Shown here piece by piece: positions 50,086-61,849 of a stretch of 64,000 nucleotides of DNA. Below the pieces are notes generated by a model, which was not told the origin of the DNA, made no database searches, and saw only the letters and a list, made by a program, of their open reading frames with translations. The first letter of the stretch is position 1. Every line of letters starts with the position of its first letter. Both the position numbers and the translations under genes were made by a program. Origin of the DNA: JAENVT01 sp031430695 (GTDB taxonomy: Bacteria; Actinomycetota; Acidimicrobiia; Acidimicrobiales; Ilumatobacteraceae); NCBI GenBank assembly GCA_031430695.1, contig JANPBZ010000206.1, positions 23,998 to 87,997 on the forward strand, given 5' to 3'.

Positions 50086-52313
50086 GCAACGAAGAGCACG
50101 GCACTGTGACCACCAGCGACGAGCCATCGACAGCGACGTGCCCGGTGATGAGCCGCGAGCAGCTCGCTGTTGGGATCACGGCGAACCAGCACTGGTGGCC
50201 CGAGAGTTTGAACCTCAGGATCCTGCGCCAGAACCACCCTCAGGCCGATCCCATGGGTGAGGACTTCGACTACGCCGCGGAGTTCAACAGCCTCGACTTC
50301 GACGCCCTGGCGAACGACGTCGATGCGCTGATGACCCAGTCTCAGGACTGGTGGCCCGCCGACTACGGACACTACGGACCGTTCTTCATCCGGATGACGT
50401 GGCACGCTGCCGGCACCTACCGTGTCGCCGACGGCCGTGGTGGCGGCTGCAGCGGCGCACAGCGCTTCGCCCCACTCAACAGCTGGCCCGACAACGTCAA
50501 CCTCGACAAGGCCCGCCGGCTGCTGTGGCCGATCAAGCAGACGTACGGCCGCAAGATCTCGTGGGCAGACCTGCTGGTCTTCGCGGGCAACCGCGCCCTG
50601 GAGACGATGGGCCTCAAGACGTTCGGGTTCGGCGGCGGCCGTCCGGACGTCTGGGCGGCCGAGGAGGACGTCTATTGGGGTCCGGAGCGGGTGTGGCTCG
50701 ACGATCAGCGGTACAGCGGCGACCGGGAGCTTGCGAATCCGCTCGGCGCCGTGCAGATGGGTCTCATTTACGTCAATCCCGAGGGACCGAATGGCAACCC
50801 GGACCCCATGGCTTCAGCCCGCGACATCCGTGAGACGTTCCTCAGGATGGCGATGAACGACGAGGAGACGGTTGCTCTCATCGCCGGCGGTCACACCTTC
50901 GGCAAGACCCATGGTGCAGCCGATCCCGACAAGTACGTGGGTCCCGAGCCTGAGGGTGCGGGCATCGACGAGCAGGGATTCGGCTGGAAAGGCAGCTTCG
51001 GCACCGGCAAGGGTGGTGACACGATCTCCAGTGGGCTGGAGGGTGCGTGGACCAACAACCCGATTCGTTGGGACAACGGCTTCTTCGAGAATCTGTTTGC
51101 GTACGAGTGGGAGCTGACGAAGAGCCCGGCCGGTGCGCAACAGTGGACCCCCAAGAACCCCGAGGCGAAGGGCACCGTGCCGGATGCGCACGACCCCTCC
51201 AAGAGCCACGCGCCGATAATGGCGACCACCGACATCGCGTTGATCACCGATCCCGTCTACAAGGAGATCTCGAAGCGGTTCTTCGAGAACCCCGATCAAC
51301 TCGCCGACGCGTTCGCCCGCGCCTGGTACAAGTTGCTGCACCGTGACATGGGACCCGTGGCCCGCTACCTCGGCCCGTGGGTTCCCGACGAGGAACTGCT
51401 GTGGCAGGATCCCGTCCCCGCTGTCACACACGAGCTGATGGGCGATGCAGACATCGCCGCGCTCAAGGGCAAGATCCTCGACTCTGGGCTGACCATCTCC
51501 CAGCTGGTCTCGACCGCGTGGGCGTCGGCGTCGACCTACCGTGACACCGACAAGCGCGGTGGGGCCAACGGATCGCGGATCCGCCTCTCGCCGCAGGCCG
51601 AGTGGGACGTCAATGTCACCTCCGGCGTGTCGCGGGTGGTGGCGGCCCTCGAAGGCATCCAGCAGGAGTTCAACGGTTCCCAGACGGGCGGCAAGGCCGT
51701 CTCGCTGGCTGATCTGATCGTATTGGGCGGCTGCGCGGCCGTTGAGCGGGCGGCGAAGCAGGCCGGCCACGACGTGCAGGTCCCCTTCACGCCGGGGCGC
51801 ACCGATGCCACGCAGGCACAGACCGACGTCGAGGCATTCGCCCCACTCGAGCCGACGGCCGACGGGTTCCGCAACTACCTCCAGAAGGGCCACGCGCTCG
51901 CCGCCGAGCACCTGTTGGTCGACAAGGCGTTCATGCTGACGCTGTCCGGTCCCGAGATGACCGCTCTTCTCGGCGGCCTGCGCGTCCTGAGCGCCAACGC
52001 CGGGCAGTCCGAGCACGGGGTCTTCACCGACCGACAGGGGACGCTGACCAACGACTTCTTCGTCAACCTGCTCGACATCGGGACAGCGTGGAAGGCAACC
52101 TCGGAATCCGAGGACGTGTTCGAGGGTCGCGATCGCGTCACCGGGAAGCTCCGCTGGACCGGCACCCGCGTCGATCTCATCTTCGGGTCGAGCTCCGAGC
52201 TCCGGGCCCTCGCCGAGGTCTACGCCGCTGATGACGCGAAGGAAAAGTTCGTTCGTGATTTCGTGGCTGCGTGGGCCAAGGTCATGAATCTCGATCGTTT
52301 CGACCTCGCCTGA
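50082..52313 (+). CDS. katG: Catalase-peroxidase KatG
   Basis: 743 residues, full length. Bifunctional haem enzyme removing hydrogen peroxide. Distal site IRMTWHAAGTYR near residue 105 (Arg, Trp, His). The Met-Tyr-Trp adduct partners are Tyr in GLIYVNPEGPNG and Met in FLRMAMNDEETVALIAGGH; proximal haem His in AGGHTFGKTHGA. The duplicated, haem-free C-terminal domain follows. Start overlaps furA; stop is 7 bases before the UvrA-like gene. Confidence 0.95.
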   Translation: MSNEEHGTVTTSDEPSTATCPVMSREQLAVGITANQHWWPESLNLRILRQNHPQADPMGEDFDYAAEFNSLDFDALANDVDALMTQSQDWWPADYGHYGPFFIRMTWHAAGTYRVADGRGGGCSGAQRFAPLNSWPDNVNLDKARRLLWPIKQTYGRKISWADLLVFAGNRALETMGLKTFGFGGGRPDVWAAEEDVYWGPERVWLDDQRYSGDRELANPLGAVQMGLIYVNPEGPNGNPDPMASARDIRETFLRMAMNDEETVALIAGGHTFGKTHGAADPDKYVGPEPEGAGIDEQGFGWKGSFGTGKGGDTISSGLEGAWTNNPIRWDNGFFENLFAYEWELTKSPAGAQQWTPKNPEAKGTVPDAHDPSKSHAPIMATTDIALITDPVYKEISKRFFENPDQLADAFARAWYKLLHRDMGPVARYLGPWVPDEELLWQDPVPAVTHELMGDADIAALKGKILDSGLTISQLVSTAWASASTYRDTDKRGGANGSRIRLSPQAEWDVNVTSGVSRVVAALEGIQQEFNGSQTGGKAVSLADLIVLGGCAAVERAAKQAGHDVQVPFTPGRTDATQAQTDVEAFAPLEPTADGFRNYLQKGHALAAEHLLVDKAFMLTLSGPEMTALLGGLRVLSANAGQSEHGVFTDRQGTLTNDFFVNLLDIGTAWKATSESEDVFEGRDRVTGKLRWTGTRVDLIFGSSSELRALAEVYAADDAKEKFVRDFVAAWAKVMNLDRFDLA

Positions 52314-52320
52314 TCAGCCG

Positions 52321-54672
<2,352 letters not shown>

Positions 54673-54734
54673 CCCGGCTCGAGGTGGGGCCTGGAGTCAG
54701 GTTTCGAGGGGGTTGCGCACCACACAGATCGGTG

Positions 54735-54902
54735 CTACACGAGAGCGAACCGCTTCGGGGATGCACACGAGAGCGTGGCCTCGCCGAACGGGCTCGAGAA
54801 GCGGACGCACCAGATCAGCACGGTGTCGTACACGTCGAGGTTGGTGAGGACTGGGATCTCGTAGTTGCCGCTGGCAACGCTGCCGGTGTCGTCACAGTTA
54901 CC
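54735..54902 (-). pseudogene. DM13-domain remnant
   Basis: About 55 codons, SGNYEIPVLTNLDVYDTVLI with WCVRFSSPFGEATL and a TAG at 54735, match the C-terminal strands of a DM13 electron-transfer domain (usual IPAGTDLSRYRSVVIWC). No start or N-terminal part remains. The rest of the 54673-54952 gap is unassigned. Confidence 0.55.
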
Positions 54903-54952
54903 CGGCAGCGGTCCGTCGACGGGCGTCGATCTTGGTCGACCGGAGCGGCCCG

Positions 54953-57058
54953 TCAGGTGTGCCAGTCGATCGGGGCCAGAGGATCGGGGGAGTACACGCA
55001 GTAGGTCCCGGTGCGGACGCAGTGGTCCATGTGGGCGGCGAGTCGCCGGTGGTGCTCACCAAGCCGGGCGAGGCCGTATCGGATCGACCGCGTCACGCTG
55101 GTCCGTGCACGCTCGGCACCGCCGCCGGTGGTTCGGTGACGCCCCCCGAGACCGACGGCCCGTTCGAGCTCCCTGATGAGGTACTCGCGGTCGCGCTCGG
55201 CGAGCTCGACCCGCCCGGTGTCGTTCATGAGAGTTGCTTCCTCGATGTCCTCGTCCACCTCGGTCAGCCGGCGCCGGTAGGCATCGCGCGCCTGGTCGTC
55301 GAGGAGCGGTAGGCCGGCGCCTTCTCCGTCGGTGGCCCAGGTGCCGTCGTCCAGCGTGGTGCCATTGCGGGGGTTCGGGAGCGTGCCGTGCTCCACGGCG
55401 AGGAGATCGAGGACGTGGAACTCGCGCCCGGGCTTCACGAGCAGCCGTTCGAGGTAGCGGAACCCCTTGAGGTCGCGTAGGTGCACCGTCGAGCCACCGA
55501 AGTCGACGACCCGCATGTCACCGTCGCGCCGGAAGGTCGCCGCGGTCGTGACCTGCCCCGGACGATGGGTCCCGGTGGACGCCGACGCCGGCGCTGGCGA
55601 GCCGGCGACCAGCCGCGTCGCCGTCTCCGCCCAGCGGGCCGCGCCGAACCGCTCGAACGCGTCGCGGGCCGTCTCCCACTCCATCTGAGCACCGTCGGGG
55701 TTGTCGGCGCGGCGGCACGCCTCGCCGAGCACCATCCGGGCGACGGCGGTCTCGAAGGGCGCCCCGACCTCGGTCCAGGTTGCGACCGCTTCGCTGCAGC
55801 ACTCGATGGCGCGATCGAGGTCCCCACTCGTCAGCGCGGCTCGACCCGCAGCGAGCACGGCAGATGCCTGCAGGGCGCGACTCGGATACGAGTCGGCGAT
55901 CGCCTGCAGCGCGTCGGCGGCCGTCCGAGCCGTTGCGACATCGCCCACGGCGGCCGCGATCGCGACCTGGGCGTCGAGCAGCGGCGCGAGGCGCAGGTCG
56001 CCGAACGGGGGGCGCTCCTTCGAGGGGATGTCGAACGGATGGGCGATGGCATGGGCGATCATGACCGCCGCCGCGTCCGCATCGCCTCGTTCCAGCCGCA
56101 CCAGCGCCAAGCCGGGTTGCGGTGACCAGGCGTGGTCGTGCGCAGCACGGAACGCCTCCTCGGCGCCGTCCAGATCACCCTTGCGGAGGCGGATGTTCCC
56201 CAGCTCGGCGAGCGGCCAGCCGAACTCGCGCCGCATCCACGGTCGAAGCTCCTCGCACGCCTTGAGCGCCTCTTCCTCGGCCCGGTCACACGGCCCCGAG
56301 AGCCGGTACATCTCGGCGCGGTGCACCCGGCAGCGCCCGTTGATTCCGCCGAACGCGGCGCCGTGGCGCCAGTGCTCCATGATCTCCGTCCACTCGCTGG
56401 AGCGGTCGTGCAGGGCGAGGCCCTGGGCAGCACAGATGAGCTCGCAGTACATCATCCCGGTCGTGAGCGGATCGACTGCGCCCGACATCAACAGCACACC
56501 GACCTCATCGAGCAACTCGAGGCCCTCGGCGAGGTCGCCGGCGAAGATCCGCGCTCGGGCCGCGGCCACTCTGCCGACGACAACAGCCGGCTGAACCCCG
56601 AGCCGCTCACCGAGCTCGATCGCTGCTGCCGACTGCTCGCGCACGGCCTCCATGTCGCCACACATGAACCGCTCGTACGTGCGGACCATTGCGATGAGCG
56701 CATGCGCAGCCACCTCGTCGTGACCTTCGAGTAGCCGCTCGGCGCGCCGTAGCCACCCCCGAACCGGGGCCATCAGGCCCGTATCCATCATGAGGTACAT
56801 GGCGATCATCGCCGCGGCCCGCGCGGCCCCGGCGGTGTCATGGTCGGCCACAAGGCACGAATGCAGCTGCTCCCAGGCCGACACGCAGCCCTCGAAGTCG
56901 CCGACTCCGTAGGACGCGTGGGCCTGCAGCTCGAACCCGTCGGCCGACGTCGCAGCCGCACCGCAGTCGGCGAGCAGAGCCACAGCAGTGGGCCAGTCGC
57001 CCCGCTCGACCGCCATTCTGGCGTCGGCGAGCGGATCGGGAGCGCTCAAAGGGTGCAC
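54953..57058 (-). CDS. Large TPR protein, likely signal-transduction regulator
   Basis: 701 residues. Residues 1-470 are helical repeats (AMVRTYERFMCGDMEAVREQ, ELGNIRLRKGDLDGAEEAFR, TSGDLDRAIECCSEAVATWT). Residues ~490-700 form a C-terminal module (VVDFGGSTVHLRDLKGFRYL, GREFHVLDLLAVEHG, LTEVDEDIEEATLMNDTGR, RIRYG-like RSIRYGLARLGEHHRRL) found at the ends of some actinobacterial ATPase/cyclase regulators. No HTH or ATPase domain is seen, so it may be the shortened form of such a regulator. Composition appears even more GC-rich than the neighbours. Confidence 0.7.
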   Translation of the reverse strand: MHPLSAPDPLADARMAVERGDWPTAVALLADCGAAATSADGFELQAHASYGVGDFEGCVSAWEQLHSCLVADHDTAGAARAAAMIAMYLMMDTGLMAPVRGWLRRAERLLEGHDEVAAHALIAMVRTYERFMCGDMEAVREQSAAAIELGERLGVQPAVVVGRVAAARARIFAGDLAEGLELLDEVGVLLMSGAVDPLTTGMMYCELICAAQGLALHDRSSEWTEIMEHWRHGAAFGGINGRCRVHRAEMYRLSGPCDRAEEEALKACEELRPWMRREFGWPLAELGNIRLRKGDLDGAEEAFRAAHDHAWSPQPGLALVRLERGDADAAAVMIAHAIAHPFDIPSKERPPFGDLRLAPLLDAQVAIAAAVGDVATARTAADALQAIADSYPSRALQASAVLAAGRAALTSGDLDRAIECCSEAVATWTEVGAPFETAVARMVLGEACRRADNPDGAQMEWETARDAFERFGAARWAETATRLVAGSPAPASASTGTHRPGQVTTAATFRRDGDMRVVDFGGSTVHLRDLKGFRYLERLLVKPGREFHVLDLLAVEHGTLPNPRNGTTLDDGTWATDGEGAGLPLLDDQARDAYRRRLTEVDEDIEEATLMNDTGRVELAERDREYLIRELERAVGLGGRHRTTGGGAERARTSVTRSIRYGLARLGEHHRRLAAHMDHCVRTGTYCVYSPDPLAPIDWHT

Positions 57059-57213
57059 CGTCGTCGCACTGAGCGCCGGCGGACCAGTCCGTCACCCAGC
57101 GAAGGTCCGATCATTGTCGCATTGTGACACGGATTGTCACGCCTCAGCTGGTGACACCGCGCTTTCTCCGTGGCGTCATCCGCTCACCTAAACCGACCAT
57201 CGCGAGGAACGAC

Positions 57214-57771
57214 ATGGACCCGACCGACCAGCTCAAAGTCATCGTCCCCACTCTGAACACCACCGTGGAACGGATCCAGGGCATGCAGATGAACAACCCG
57301 ACGCCGTGCAGCAGGTTCACGGTGCACGACGTCCTCAACCACATGCTCGTCCTCGGCGGGACTTTCTCGTACATGTTCCGCGGCGAGGACCCACCCGAGC
57401 TGTCACCACCGGCGGTGTACGGCCGGGTCCCGGCAAAGGAGTTCCGGGAGGTCATGGGTGTGCTGCTCGAGGCCGTGCAGTCGCCGGGTGCGATGGAGCG
57501 CACCATCGCCAGCCCCGCCGGCGACGTTGCCGGGGACACCTTCGCCCGGTTCGTCGCCGTGGACGGTCTGCTCCACGGCTGGGACCTGGCCACCGCCACC
57601 GGCCAAGCGTTCGACATCGCCGACGAGGTGGTGAAAGAGGTGGAGGCGTTCGCCCACGCGGCCATCTCGGCGGAGATGCGAGCGGCCGGCATGTTCGCCG
57701 AGCCGACGACCCCTCCGCCCGACGCGTCGCCGCTCGAACGCCTCGCCGCGTTCAGCGGACGGACGGTCTGA
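57214..57771 (+). CDS. TIGR03086 family metal-binding protein
   Basis: 185 residues from ATG 57214 (SD GAGGAA). DinB-like bundle: NPTPCSRFTVHDVLNHMLVL (first metal His), FVAVDGLLHGWDLATATG (conserved His) and the terminal LERLAAFSGRTV shared with the paralogue at 43987. Function unknown, probably thiol-dependent. Confidence 0.82.
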   Translation: MDPTDQLKVIVPTLNTTVERIQGMQMNNPTPCSRFTVHDVLNHMLVLGGTFSYMFRGEDPPELSPPAVYGRVPAKEFREVMGVLLEAVQSPGAMERTIASPAGDVAGDTFARFVAVDGLLHGWDLATATGQAFDIADEVVKEVEAFAHAAISAEMRAAGMFAEPTTPPPDASPLERLAAFSGRTV

Positions 57772-57906
57772 CAACGCCAGTTCGCCGGCACGTCCACGAC
57801 CACACGTCTCATTCCACCACTCGAAAAGAATCGCATCTTGACGGGTTCTCACTGATGTGTCAGGATTTGGTCGGTCGACCGAATTAGGGAATGAGGAGAG
57901 GTGCGT

Positions 57907-58518
57907 GTGACCGAGAGTCTTTCGACCGATGAGTTGGTGCTGCCAACCTCGAGCCGGATCCTGTTAGCGGTCCGTGACGTAGTTTTGGAGTCTGGGTTCG
58001 CAGCGGTGACGACGCGAGCGGTGGCTGACAGGGCCGGGGTGCCGCTGTCGCAGATCCACTACCACTTTGGGTCCAAGGAACAGATGATCCTGGCGATGCT
58101 TCGCGAGGAGAACGACTCACTCGTCGAACGCCAGGCGCACATGTTCGCACTCGATCTGCCGCTTGCCGAGCGTTGGAGTCTTGCCTGCGACTACCTCGAC
58201 GACGACCTTGACTCTGGCTACGTGCGAGTGCTGCAGGAGATGATGGCCGCCGGATGGAGTTCGGTCGAGGTCCGCGACGCCGTGGATGAAGTGCTCGCCG
58301 CGTGGTGCGGCGTCCTCACCGAGGTCGTCAGACGGGGTCATGCGGCCGGCGCCAACTTCGGAGCGTTCGAGACGGCGGACATTGTTGCGCTCGTCATGAG
58401 TGCGTTCCTTGGCGCCGAATCGTTGATCCTGCTTGGGCTCGACCGTGATCAACTCCCGATCCGTGGTGCACTTCGACGGGTGGGCGATGCGCTGGCGGCG
58501 CTGGAGAGCTGGCGATGA
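57907..58518 (+). CDS. TetR-family transcriptional regulator
   Basis: 203 residues from GTG 57907, which sits 9 bases after GGAG; GTG 57901 is too close to that site. HTH: SRILLAVRDVVLESGFAAVT, TRAVADRAGVPLSQIHYHFG and SKEQMILAMLREE. The C-terminal ligand domain is unassigned. Its stop overlaps the start of the hydrolase-glycosyltransferase fusion (ATGA), so it almost certainly controls that gene. Confidence 0.87.
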   Translation: MTESLSTDELVLPTSSRILLAVRDVVLESGFAAVTTRAVADRAGVPLSQIHYHFGSKEQMILAMLREENDSLVERQAHMFALDLPLAERWSLACDYLDDDLDSGYVRVLQEMMAAGWSSVEVRDAVDEVLAAWCGVLTEVVRRGHAAGANFGAFETADIVALVMSAFLGAESLILLGLDRDQLPIRGALRRVGDALAALESWR

Positions 58519-60641
58519 GAGCGGCGTACCCCGAGCGTGAAGGCACCGTCAAGCGAGACGGCGCCACGATTGCCTTCGAGGTATACGAGCGAGCGGGGGC
58601 TCCGACGTTGTTGCTGACGCAGAGCTGGCAGATCATCCACGCCCGCCACTGGAAGTTCATGATCCCCTACCTCTCGCGCCATTATCGAGTGGTCACTTAC
58701 GACCCTGTTGGTAATGGCAAGTCCGACCGAATCTTCGACCGTGAGCGATACGGCGATCGCTCGTACCTCGATGACGCACTCGCGGTGCTCGACGCAACCG
58801 GGACTTCAGCGGCGATTGCTGTGGGTTTGTCGCGTGGGGGCGGCATCGCGACGATGCTCGGAGCGTTTCATCCCGATCGCTTTGACGGCGTCGTGGCGAT
58901 CGCCCCAACTCATCCGTGGGTGGTGCCGCACCCGGGCCGTGGCGCAATCTACTCCGGGATGTTCGATCGAGTGGAGAACCCGCAGGGGTGGGAGAAGTAC
59001 AACGTCCACTATTGGCGCGAGAACTGGGCCGACTTCGTCGGGTTCTTCTTCGCCGAGTGTTGTTCGGATCCACACTCGACGAAGTTGTGGGACGACACCA
59101 CGGGATGGGCGTTGGAGACCGAAGGTGAACTCATCGCTCTGGGTCGCGAGGGGGCTCCGCAGATCGCCGCTGCCGACATCGAGTCGGCGGTGACGGCCAT
59201 GCAGATGCCGGTGCTGATCATCCACGGCACCGACGACCACATCATCAGCTACGAGAGTTCGCTGGAGCTTCAAGAGCGAATTCCCCACGCGCGGCTGATC
59301 ACGATGGACGGCGCCGGCCATCTTCCGACAGGTCGGTATCCGGTGCGGATCAACAACGCGATCAAAGCGTTCGCCGACGAGATCTATGACCGCACCCCGG
59401 CGACGCCGGTGCCCGTCAGGCAACGAACCGGGCACGCACGCCGCAAGAAGGCGCTGATGATCTCGTCGCCCATCGGCCTCGGACACGCTCGGCGAGATGT
59501 CGCGATCTGCCAGGAGCTTCGGGTGCTCCACCCCGATCTCAAGATCGACTGGCTGGCGCAGGATCCCGTGACGAGAGTGCTCGCGAACGCTGGCGAGACG
59601 ATTCACCCGGCGTCGACCCTGATGTCCAACGAGACGACGCACATCGAATCGGAATCAGGAGAGCACGACCTGGCAGTCTTCCAGACGTTGCGCGACATGG
59701 ACGAGATCCAAGTCGCCAACTTCATGATCTGCGACGAGGTGATAGCCGACGGGCAGTACGACCTCGTGATCGGCGACGAATCGTGGGAACTCGACTATCA
59801 CCTGCACGAGAATCCGAATCTCAAGAAAGCCGCCTACGCATGGCTCACCGACTTCGTCGGCTATCTCCCGATGCCTCAGCGCGGGGAACGAGAAGCCTTC
59901 GTCGCTGCCGACTACAACGCTGAGATGATCGGCCAGATCGAGCGATACGGACAGATCCGTGACAAGGCGATCTTCGTCGGTAACCCCGATGACATTGTCC
60001 CCGATCGGTTCGGCCCCGATCTTCCCCGTATTCGCGACTGGACCGAGCAGCACTATGACTTCGCCGGCTACGTGACCGGCTTCGACCCCGCCGCGCTCGG
60101 CGATCGCAGCGAACTGCGCGCCGAACTCGGATATCACGCCGACGAGCGGATCTGCATCGTCTCTGTCGGAGGCTCGGGCGTCGGTGCCGACCTCCTGCGG
60201 CGCATCGCTGACGTGGCGCCGGCCGCTCGCCGGGCAGTCGGTGATCTGCGTTTCGTGGTGGTCACCGGCCCCAGAATCGATCCGAACACGATGCCAGCGG
60301 TCGACGGGGTCGAATATCGGCCGTACGTCGACCGTCTCTACCGCCATCTCGCATGTGCCGACGTCGCAGTGGTGCAGGGAGGCCTCACCACGACCATGGA
60401 ACTAGCCGCCTGCAAGGTGCCGTTCATCTTCGTACCCCTGCGAAATCACTTCGAACAAAACTTCCACGTTCGCGCTCGGCTCGACCGATACCACGCCGGC
60501 CGACATCTCGACTACGGCGACTTCGACCCCGACCATGTCGCCGCGATCATCGCCGAGGAAATCGGGCGGCCCCGGTCCGCTCGAGACGTCGAGACCAACG
60601 GCGCAGCCAACGCAGCAGCGATGATCGCCGCGCTGCTGTAG
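58515..60641 (+). CDS. Fusion of alpha/beta hydrolase and GT-B glycosyltransferase
   Basis: 708 residues. Residues 1-290: alpha/beta hydrolase with oxyanion region LTQSWQIIHARHW, nucleophile elbow GLSRGGG (Ser ~ residue 106), acid in IIHGTDDHI and His in GAGHLPTGRY. Residues ~312-708: GT-B transferase of the MurG/UGT type, starting ISSPIGLGHARRD and containing SVGGSGVGADLLRR and the donor motif QGGLTTTMELAACKVPFIFV. The two halves are joined by a ~20-residue basic linker. Both active sites look intact. Product unknown. Confidence 0.85.
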   Translation: MRAAYPEREGTVKRDGATIAFEVYERAGAPTLLLTQSWQIIHARHWKFMIPYLSRHYRVVTYDPVGNGKSDRIFDRERYGDRSYLDDALAVLDATGTSAAIAVGLSRGGGIATMLGAFHPDRFDGVVAIAPTHPWVVPHPGRGAIYSGMFDRVENPQGWEKYNVHYWRENWADFVGFFFAECCSDPHSTKLWDDTTGWALETEGELIALGREGAPQIAAADIESAVTAMQMPVLIIHGTDDHIISYESSLELQERIPHARLITMDGAGHLPTGRYPVRINNAIKAFADEIYDRTPATPVPVRQRTGHARRKKALMISSPIGLGHARRDVAICQELRVLHPDLKIDWLAQDPVTRVLANAGETIHPASTLMSNETTHIESESGEHDLAVFQTLRDMDEIQVANFMICDEVIADGQYDLVIGDESWELDYHLHENPNLKKAAYAWLTDFVGYLPMPQRGEREAFVAADYNAEMIGQIERYGQIRDKAIFVGNPDDIVPDRFGPDLPRIRDWTEQHYDFAGYVTGFDPAALGDRSELRAELGYHADERICIVSVGGSGVGADLLRRIADVAPAARRAVGDLRFVVVTGPRIDPNTMPAVDGVEYRPYVDRLYRHLACADVAVVQGGLTTTMELAACKVPFIFVPLRNHFEQNFHVRARLDRYHAGRHLDYGDFDPDHVAAIIAEEIGRPRSARDVETNGAANAAAMIAALL

Positions 60642-60704
60642 CCGCCTGTCCAGAACCTGTCTACGAAACGACTAGCACCCGTGAACGAAAACCCGGAGGA
60701 TGAA

Positions 60705-61208
60705 ATGACCCAAGATCTTCTCGTCGGTGTCGACACCCTGCGCACTCAGCTGCGAGACAAGTACCGCGAAGTCGCCCTCGACCCTCTGGGAGCCTCACCA
60801 CTTCCACACCGTCCCCTCGCTGCCCGTCTCGGCTACGAGCAGGCCACGGTTGACTCACTGCCGGATCGAGCGGTCGAGTCATTCGCCGGCGTCGGCAACC
60901 CGTTCTCGCTGCGACGTATCGAAAAGGGCGAGCGTGTCGTCGACGTCGGCTCGGGCGCCGGTTTCGACTCGTTCATCGCCGCCACCCAAACTGGTCCGAC
61001 CGGCACCGTCGTCGGGATCGACATGACGGCCGAGATGCTCACCAAATCCCGAGCCACCGCCGAACACCTCGACTTCGCCCATGTCGAGTACCTCGAGGGA
61101 CTCGCCGAAGGCATGCCCGTCGAGACCGGGTGGGCCGATGTCGTCATCTCCAACGGCCGCCCGGTACCGATCGAGGCGATACGCGACGTCGATCTCTGGA
61201 CCGGTTGA
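60705..61208 (+). CDS. ArsM-like SAM methyltransferase, ends at in-frame UGA
   Basis: 167 codons to TGA 61206-61208; ATG 60705 follows GGAGGA by 4 bases (GTG 60681 is an alternative). SAM-binding motifs VVDVGSGAGFDSFIAA and VVGIDMTAEML, then LEGLAEGMPVETGWADVVIS. The middle of the fold (usual VINLCPDKRAVFAEIARVL block, ~35 residues) is missing: ISN joins GRPVPIEAIRDVDLWTG. The TGA stands where relatives of arsenite methyltransferase have Cys (DLWTGC). Reading continues in frame with clear homology for another ~57 codons and stays open to 61448. Confidence 0.7.
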   Translation: MTQDLLVGVDTLRTQLRDKYREVALDPLGASPLPHRPLAARLGYEQATVDSLPDRAVESFAGVGNPFSLRRIEKGERVVDVGSGAGFDSFIAATQTGPTGTVVGIDMTAEMLTKSRATAEHLDFAHVEYLEGLAEGMPVETGWADVVISNGRPVPIEAIRDVDLWTG

Positions 61209-61448
61209 GTTGCCGGAGGGCTGCCCCGTGCGGGCTGGCAACAAATACTCGAACACTCAGGTTTCCAACATGCCACCATCGGACCACCCGTCGACACCTT
61301 CGGCGGTGCGACCGGCGAAGCCAAAGCACGCTCGTTCGAGGTCTACGGCTACGCCTTCCTGGCCCGGCCTCGCCTGACACAAGCCCACACCCACGTACGT
61401 CAGCACCGACCGAACCAACACAAAAGATCCCAAACCCGAAAGGAATGA
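61209..61448 (+). other. Open readthrough part of the methyltransferase, with SECIS-like hairpin at its start
   Basis: Immediately after the TGA, GTTGCC (61209-61214) and GGCAAC (61237-61242) pair perfectly. Inside them GCCC/GGGC (61223-61226, 61232-61235) closes a CGTGC loop 18 bases from the TGA. The frame then encodes VAGGLPRAGWQQILEHSGF, GPPVDTFGGATGEAKARSFE and VYGYAFLARPRLT, matching the methyltransferase C-terminus. The next in-frame stop is TGA 61446, three bases before the DsrE start. It could be a selenocysteine readthrough or a recent nonsense mutation. Confidence 0.5.
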
Positions 61449-61450
61449 AC

Positions 61451-61819
61451 ATGGCTACTGATGACAAAGTGGTAATCGGCCAAACACACGGAACCAACGA
61501 CCCCGAGGCCGTGCTCATCGGCTACCTCCTCGGCGTCGAATCGCTACGCGCCGGCAAACAAGCACTGATGTGGCTGACCAAAGACGGCGTACACATCGCC
61601 ACCAACGGTTACGCCGAAGGCATCTCCGTGCCCGGCGCACCCTCGATCAGCGACCTCCACGCCGAGTACATCGAACGAGGCGGACGGTTCTACGCCTGCC
61701 CCGTCTGCGTCAAGAGTCGTGGCCTGGAGAACGCCGAATGGGTACAAGGCGCCGAAGTCAAAGGCGTCCCATCCCTCCTCGAGTTCACCGAAGGCGGTGC
61801 GCTCACGTTCAACTACTGA
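61451..61819 (+). CDS. DsrE-family protein
   Basis: 122 residues with SD AAAGGA. DsrE/F-like fold: VVIGQTHGTNDPEAVLIGYL, GKQALMWLTKDGVHIATNGY, IERGGRFYACPVCVKSRGL with a conserved CPVC pair, and GALTFNY at the end. The family handles sulfur relay or, near methyltransferases, other soft thiol chemistry. Tightly behind the methyltransferase, so probably co-translated. Confidence 0.82.
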   Translation: MATDDKVVIGQTHGTNDPEAVLIGYLLGVESLRAGKQALMWLTKDGVHIATNGYAEGISVPGAPSISDLHAEYIERGGRFYACPVCVKSRGLENAEWVQGAEVKGVPSLLEFTEGGALTFNY

Positions 61820-61849
61820 CCGGATGAGTGCGGCGCGCCCAGGACATCA

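Noticed and set aside
50814..52016. 400-codon frame opposite katG
   Set aside because: Shadow of katG; no motif and unnatural composition.
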